Part shown: positions 7,812 to 10,000 of the stretch, one piece after another
How positions within the stretch are numbered: the stretch's first letter is position 1
How the letters are laid out: every line of letters begins with the position of its first letter
Translations under genes and position numbers: made by a program
Notes under the pieces: generated by a model
What the model was told of the DNA's origin: nothing
What the model saw: the letters and a program-made list of their open reading frames with translations, nothing else
Databases searched by the model: none
Assembly: GCA_009663005.1 (NCBI GenBank)
Contig: CM018908.1
Span: 11,627,890-11,637,889 of the forward strand
Direction of reading: 5' to 3'
DNA from: Actinidia chinensis
Lineage: Eukaryota > Streptophyta > Magnoliopsida > Ericales > Actinidiaceae
DNA length: 10,000 nt

Positions 7812-8250
7812 TCTTAAGTATTTGACAAAGATTTCTCTTGACCTTCAGTTAGCTAGAGGATATGACAAAAATGGTAAGATCACATTCTCCAGAAAACGCA
7901 TATTAAAATGTAGATGGCAGACGGTTTTCTTTCCGGAATTGGTGGGTTTGTCTTCAGAATAAAAAAAGGTTTAACTACACTTGAGTGCAAGCGGTTCAAA
8001 AGGTGGGTCAATGACCCGACATGCCAAGACAGAATCACTTCCTCTTGACCAACCAATAGATGCATCCCTAAAACTTACACTGCAGATCCAATTGGTCATG
8101 GGCTCACTCCAAACTAGAGCTCTCTCAAGCGAATCTGCCATGAACTCACGATCCACATGCTCTTGAATGAGGGACTCAATGACATTTATTTCCTCAATTT
8201 GGTACTTCTTCATTTGTTTACCCACAGTGAAAATGTTAGGTCGCCGAGTT
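7812..8250 (-). pseudogene. Protease to reverse transcriptase linker of pol
   Basis: An 84-codon open frame at 7971-8225 starts MGKQMKKYQIEEINVIESL and runs through an acidic segment (EHVDREFMADSLERAL) to PPFEPLALKCS, the usual acidic spacer and Leu-Lys-Pro-like turn that precedes reverse transcriptase in these polyproteins. Downstream pieces, LTEGQEKSLSNT and SWTI in another frame (about 7790-7900), correspond to the conserved lead-in to the reverse transcriptase palm. No catalytic activity is expected of this part. The ATG at 8225 is internal to the polyprotein and is not a genuine start. Overlapping frames at 7880-8065 (minus) and 7762-8166 (plus) are shadows. Confidence 0.75.
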
Positions 8251-8720
8251 CATATTACCAAATGAAAGCTAAGTAATCCAGCCTACAATGAAAAACAGCA
8301 TTCGCCGTGGCTAAGGAAGGTCTACCTAAGATAACAGGTATATGAGGTTTAGACGACTCACAATCAACAGGTTGAGTATCAAGACATGAAATATACCGGG
8401 GGTTAGACACAGTATCGACTGCTTGAATAAGAACATCCTCAATGATTACCCTCGGGACCTTAAAAAGAACGAATCAGCCAACTCAAGGTAACTCGCGTTG
8501 GTTTTAGTTCGTCTAAACCTAGGTCTGGTATACAGATAACGGCAACAAAATTCACGCTTCTGAACCTAAATCGAGAAGTGCTCAGATTCAATCTTACAAA
8601 AACCTCCTTATTATGCACGAAATTAGTAGACAACCGGGGGTCCTTATACTTCGGCATATAGTCTTGCATTGGAGAATCGAAAAAAATTCGCACTCGGACT
8701 CTCATCTCATTGCCGTCTCT
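8250..8720 (-). pseudogene. Retroviral-type aspartic protease remnant
   Basis: The active-site region reads DLGS at 8561-8572 and continues, after an extra base and a stop, with LLPLSVYQ. The frame then shifts to GLDELKPTRVTL. Next comes a run of about 68 codons without stops (8258-8462): VPRVIIEDVLIQ, then IPVILGRPSLATANAV at 8294-8341. The ILGRP motif is the second protease hallmark, packing under the active site. This pepsin-like half enzyme would act as a dimer to cleave the gag-pol polyprotein. The catalytic Asp is still encoded, but the frame is broken at least three times. Its position between gag and reverse transcriptase is as expected. Confidence 0.85.
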
Positions 8721-9522
8721 TTTACATGCAAATTCTTGTTGACATACACAATTCCTGTAAAAATTGGCATAAGAGGGATCTGTTAATAAGCATCAACATA
8801 GAAATATTGATTAGACACTTGTTTGAAAACATCATAAAATTTCCGAATTTAAGTTTGCTTTACTACGTTTGCCAATCTTGTGGGGAACGGATGCATGTTT
8901 CAAATCTTCAACAGTAATTTCATTAGGGCACTTTGTGACAGGTCAGAATCATGCTCATGTTATTGCCCTTGCCTTTATTTCCTTTTCTCATCTAACTTTC
9001 GTCTCTCACTATCAAACCTAATCCTTAGACTTCTCCCCACTGGAATTACCCTCTTTGTGCAATTGTTTTATAATTCCTTACACACTTCTAAGGGTCGTTG
9101 ATGGCTGGACTTTGTGCGCCCCTCCCCCCATTTTTTTTTGGGTTTCCTCAATGCAATTTGCAGGCTTAGGATTTTGCTGAGGTGGCGGGGAAACGCCATT
9201 ACATTTGTTGTGAAATTACGAGGACTCTCAAGATAGAATTCTTTCCCCCCATATTGCTCAATTACTTGTGACTTAGTGCGCATCTCATTTATCCATCATT
9301 CTCCGATGTGGAGGTGATATGTGCGTGTTGTGGGACAGGTGGTGGCGCTTGTGTGGCGCAGAACTAGGGCCATACATTATGAGTGGGGTGCCCTACAGTC
9401 TGTGTAGGTTTGGATGGGTGCCTGGTATGGTGTTGTTTATGGGATTGAAAAATTTTGGCGCATTTGAGAAAAAGGTTTTGATGTTATGTTGCCCCTCTTG
9501 CCGCCACCCAAAGTTAGGGTGA

Positions 9523-9557
<35 letters not shown>

Positions 9558-10000
9558 TTACCCCAATTCCTTGGAAAATTGGCCTACCACAATTAACTGT
9601 CCACATGCCTCTTTTACCCGCTACAATTGGACACACATCAGTGCAGTGGTCTCCATTGTATCACACAATTACCACCACATACTTGAAGACTCATTGTAAG
9701 ATTGTAGTGGCCTTAGCATGTGCCTAAAGCCTCCAATTGTCTCGAAAGTGCCGTTGAGATTCGCATTAACTTCATCTTCCATCCCCAATTTATATTTACA
9801 CCGACATGCTGTGTGTGGATGGAAAGGAAGATTATCACATTGAAGGTTCTGTGCATGCCCAATCATTGACAAAGTAGTTAGGTAATCAAAAATACTCAAA
9901 TGCGTGCTCAGGATTCTTTCTAGAAAAACTTCTCGCACACATGGACTCGACAAACATCTTCAGTTGCAGACAAAATGACGAATAAAAGATATTGATTGTT
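8720..10000 (-). pseudogene. Gag remnant with zinc knuckle, 5' end outside the window
   Basis: In order on the minus strand: NPEHAFEYF and then DYLT in the next frame (about 9860-9920), DEVNANLNGTFETIGG, and YNESSSMWW from the gag core (open frame 9669-9953). A split zinc knuckle follows: CGGN at 9668-9679 and, after a frameshift, GDHCTDVCP at 9628-9654. Then come NPGWRNHPNFGWR (9501-9539), PPPQQNPKPAN (about 9170-9205) and STTLRS with KEL after a one-base scramble (9084-9101). Last are KRSKANLNSEIL (8835-8870) and pieces of the gag-protease junction. Gag would form the particle and bind RNA. The TLRSGK-type and NPGWRNHPNF-type motifs are typical of Athila-like plant elements. Multiple stops and shifts are present. 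Confidence 0.85.

Larger units (their letters stand above)
1..10000 (-). mobile_element. Degenerate Athila-type Ty3/gypsy LTR retrotransposon, both ends outside the window
   Basis: Reading the minus strand gives, in order, gag, aspartic protease, reverse transcriptase, RNase H and integrase remnants, a non-coding spacer, a broken third reading frame, a G-rich 3' untranslated region and an LTR-like region. Integrase lying after RNase H is the Ty3/gypsy order. Gag motifs such as NPGWRNHPNF and TTLRS, no recognisable chromodomain at the integrase end, and an extra frame before the LTR fit the Athila (env-class) lineage of plants. All frames carry multiple stops and shifts, so the copy is non-autonomous. 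The 5' LTR and primer binding site should lie beyond base 10000 and the LTR end before base 1. Target-site duplications therefore cannot be seen. The gypsy assignment is secure; the lineage is inferred from motifs. Confidence 0.9.

Noticed and set aside
9319..9522. Plus-strand open frame rich in Trp, Cys and Gly
   Set aside because: It is the antisense of the gag segment containing NPGWRNHPNF.
4887..10000. Integrated plant pararetrovirus
   Set aside because: A clear integrase lies after RNase H and an LTR-like region follows, which fits an LTR retrotransposon and not a caulimovirus-type sequence.

Overview
The window is plant nuclear DNA, probably from a eudicot given its AT-rich non-coding sequence. 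It is almost entirely one decayed LTR retrotransposon lying on the minus strand. I see no host gene, tRNA, rRNA, CRISPR array or bacterial-type gene. The coding part is recognisable as a Ty3/gypsy element in the order gag, protease, reverse transcriptase, RNase H, integrase, read from high to low coordinates. The gag motifs (NPGWRNHPNF and TTLRS followed by KEL), the absence of a recognisable chromodomain after integrase, and a further degenerate reading frame between integrase and the LTR all point to the Athila-type (env-class) lineage.

Layout in the element's own direction: 10000 to about 8720 is gag, whose 5' end is off the window. About 8720 to 8250 is aspartic protease, and 8250 to 7812 the linker. 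About 7812 to 6836 is reverse transcriptase, 6836 to 6370 RNase H, and 6330 to 4887 integrase. From 4886 to about 3350 lies a non-coding spacer with a U3-like block (GTTCGAAC sites, TATA-like sequence, telo-box, perfect splice donor). From about 3345 to 2640 is a broken ORF3 (env-class / plant-transposon-protein type). From about 2600 to 915 is 3' untranslated sequence with an 18-G tract. From about 913 down to base 1 is the 3' LTR, with a dense cluster of GTTCGAAC sites, a TATA box and a telo-box; its end is off the window.

Every coding domain is interrupted by stops and frameshifts, so nothing here should make a working protein. The integrase has lost its first catalytic Asp and both zinc-binding His. 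The reverse transcriptase catalytic box reads FSDD. The copy is an old fossil.

The most interesting signal is non-coding. The exact 8-bp palindrome GTTCGAAC occurs nine times, six in the LTR and three in an internal block between pol and ORF3, and near-matches occur in both places. In both places the cluster is followed, in the element's direction, by a TATA-like sequence and an AAACCCTA telo-box. This suggests that the internal region carries a second U3-like promoter module, which is inference and could instead be a nested LTR fragment.
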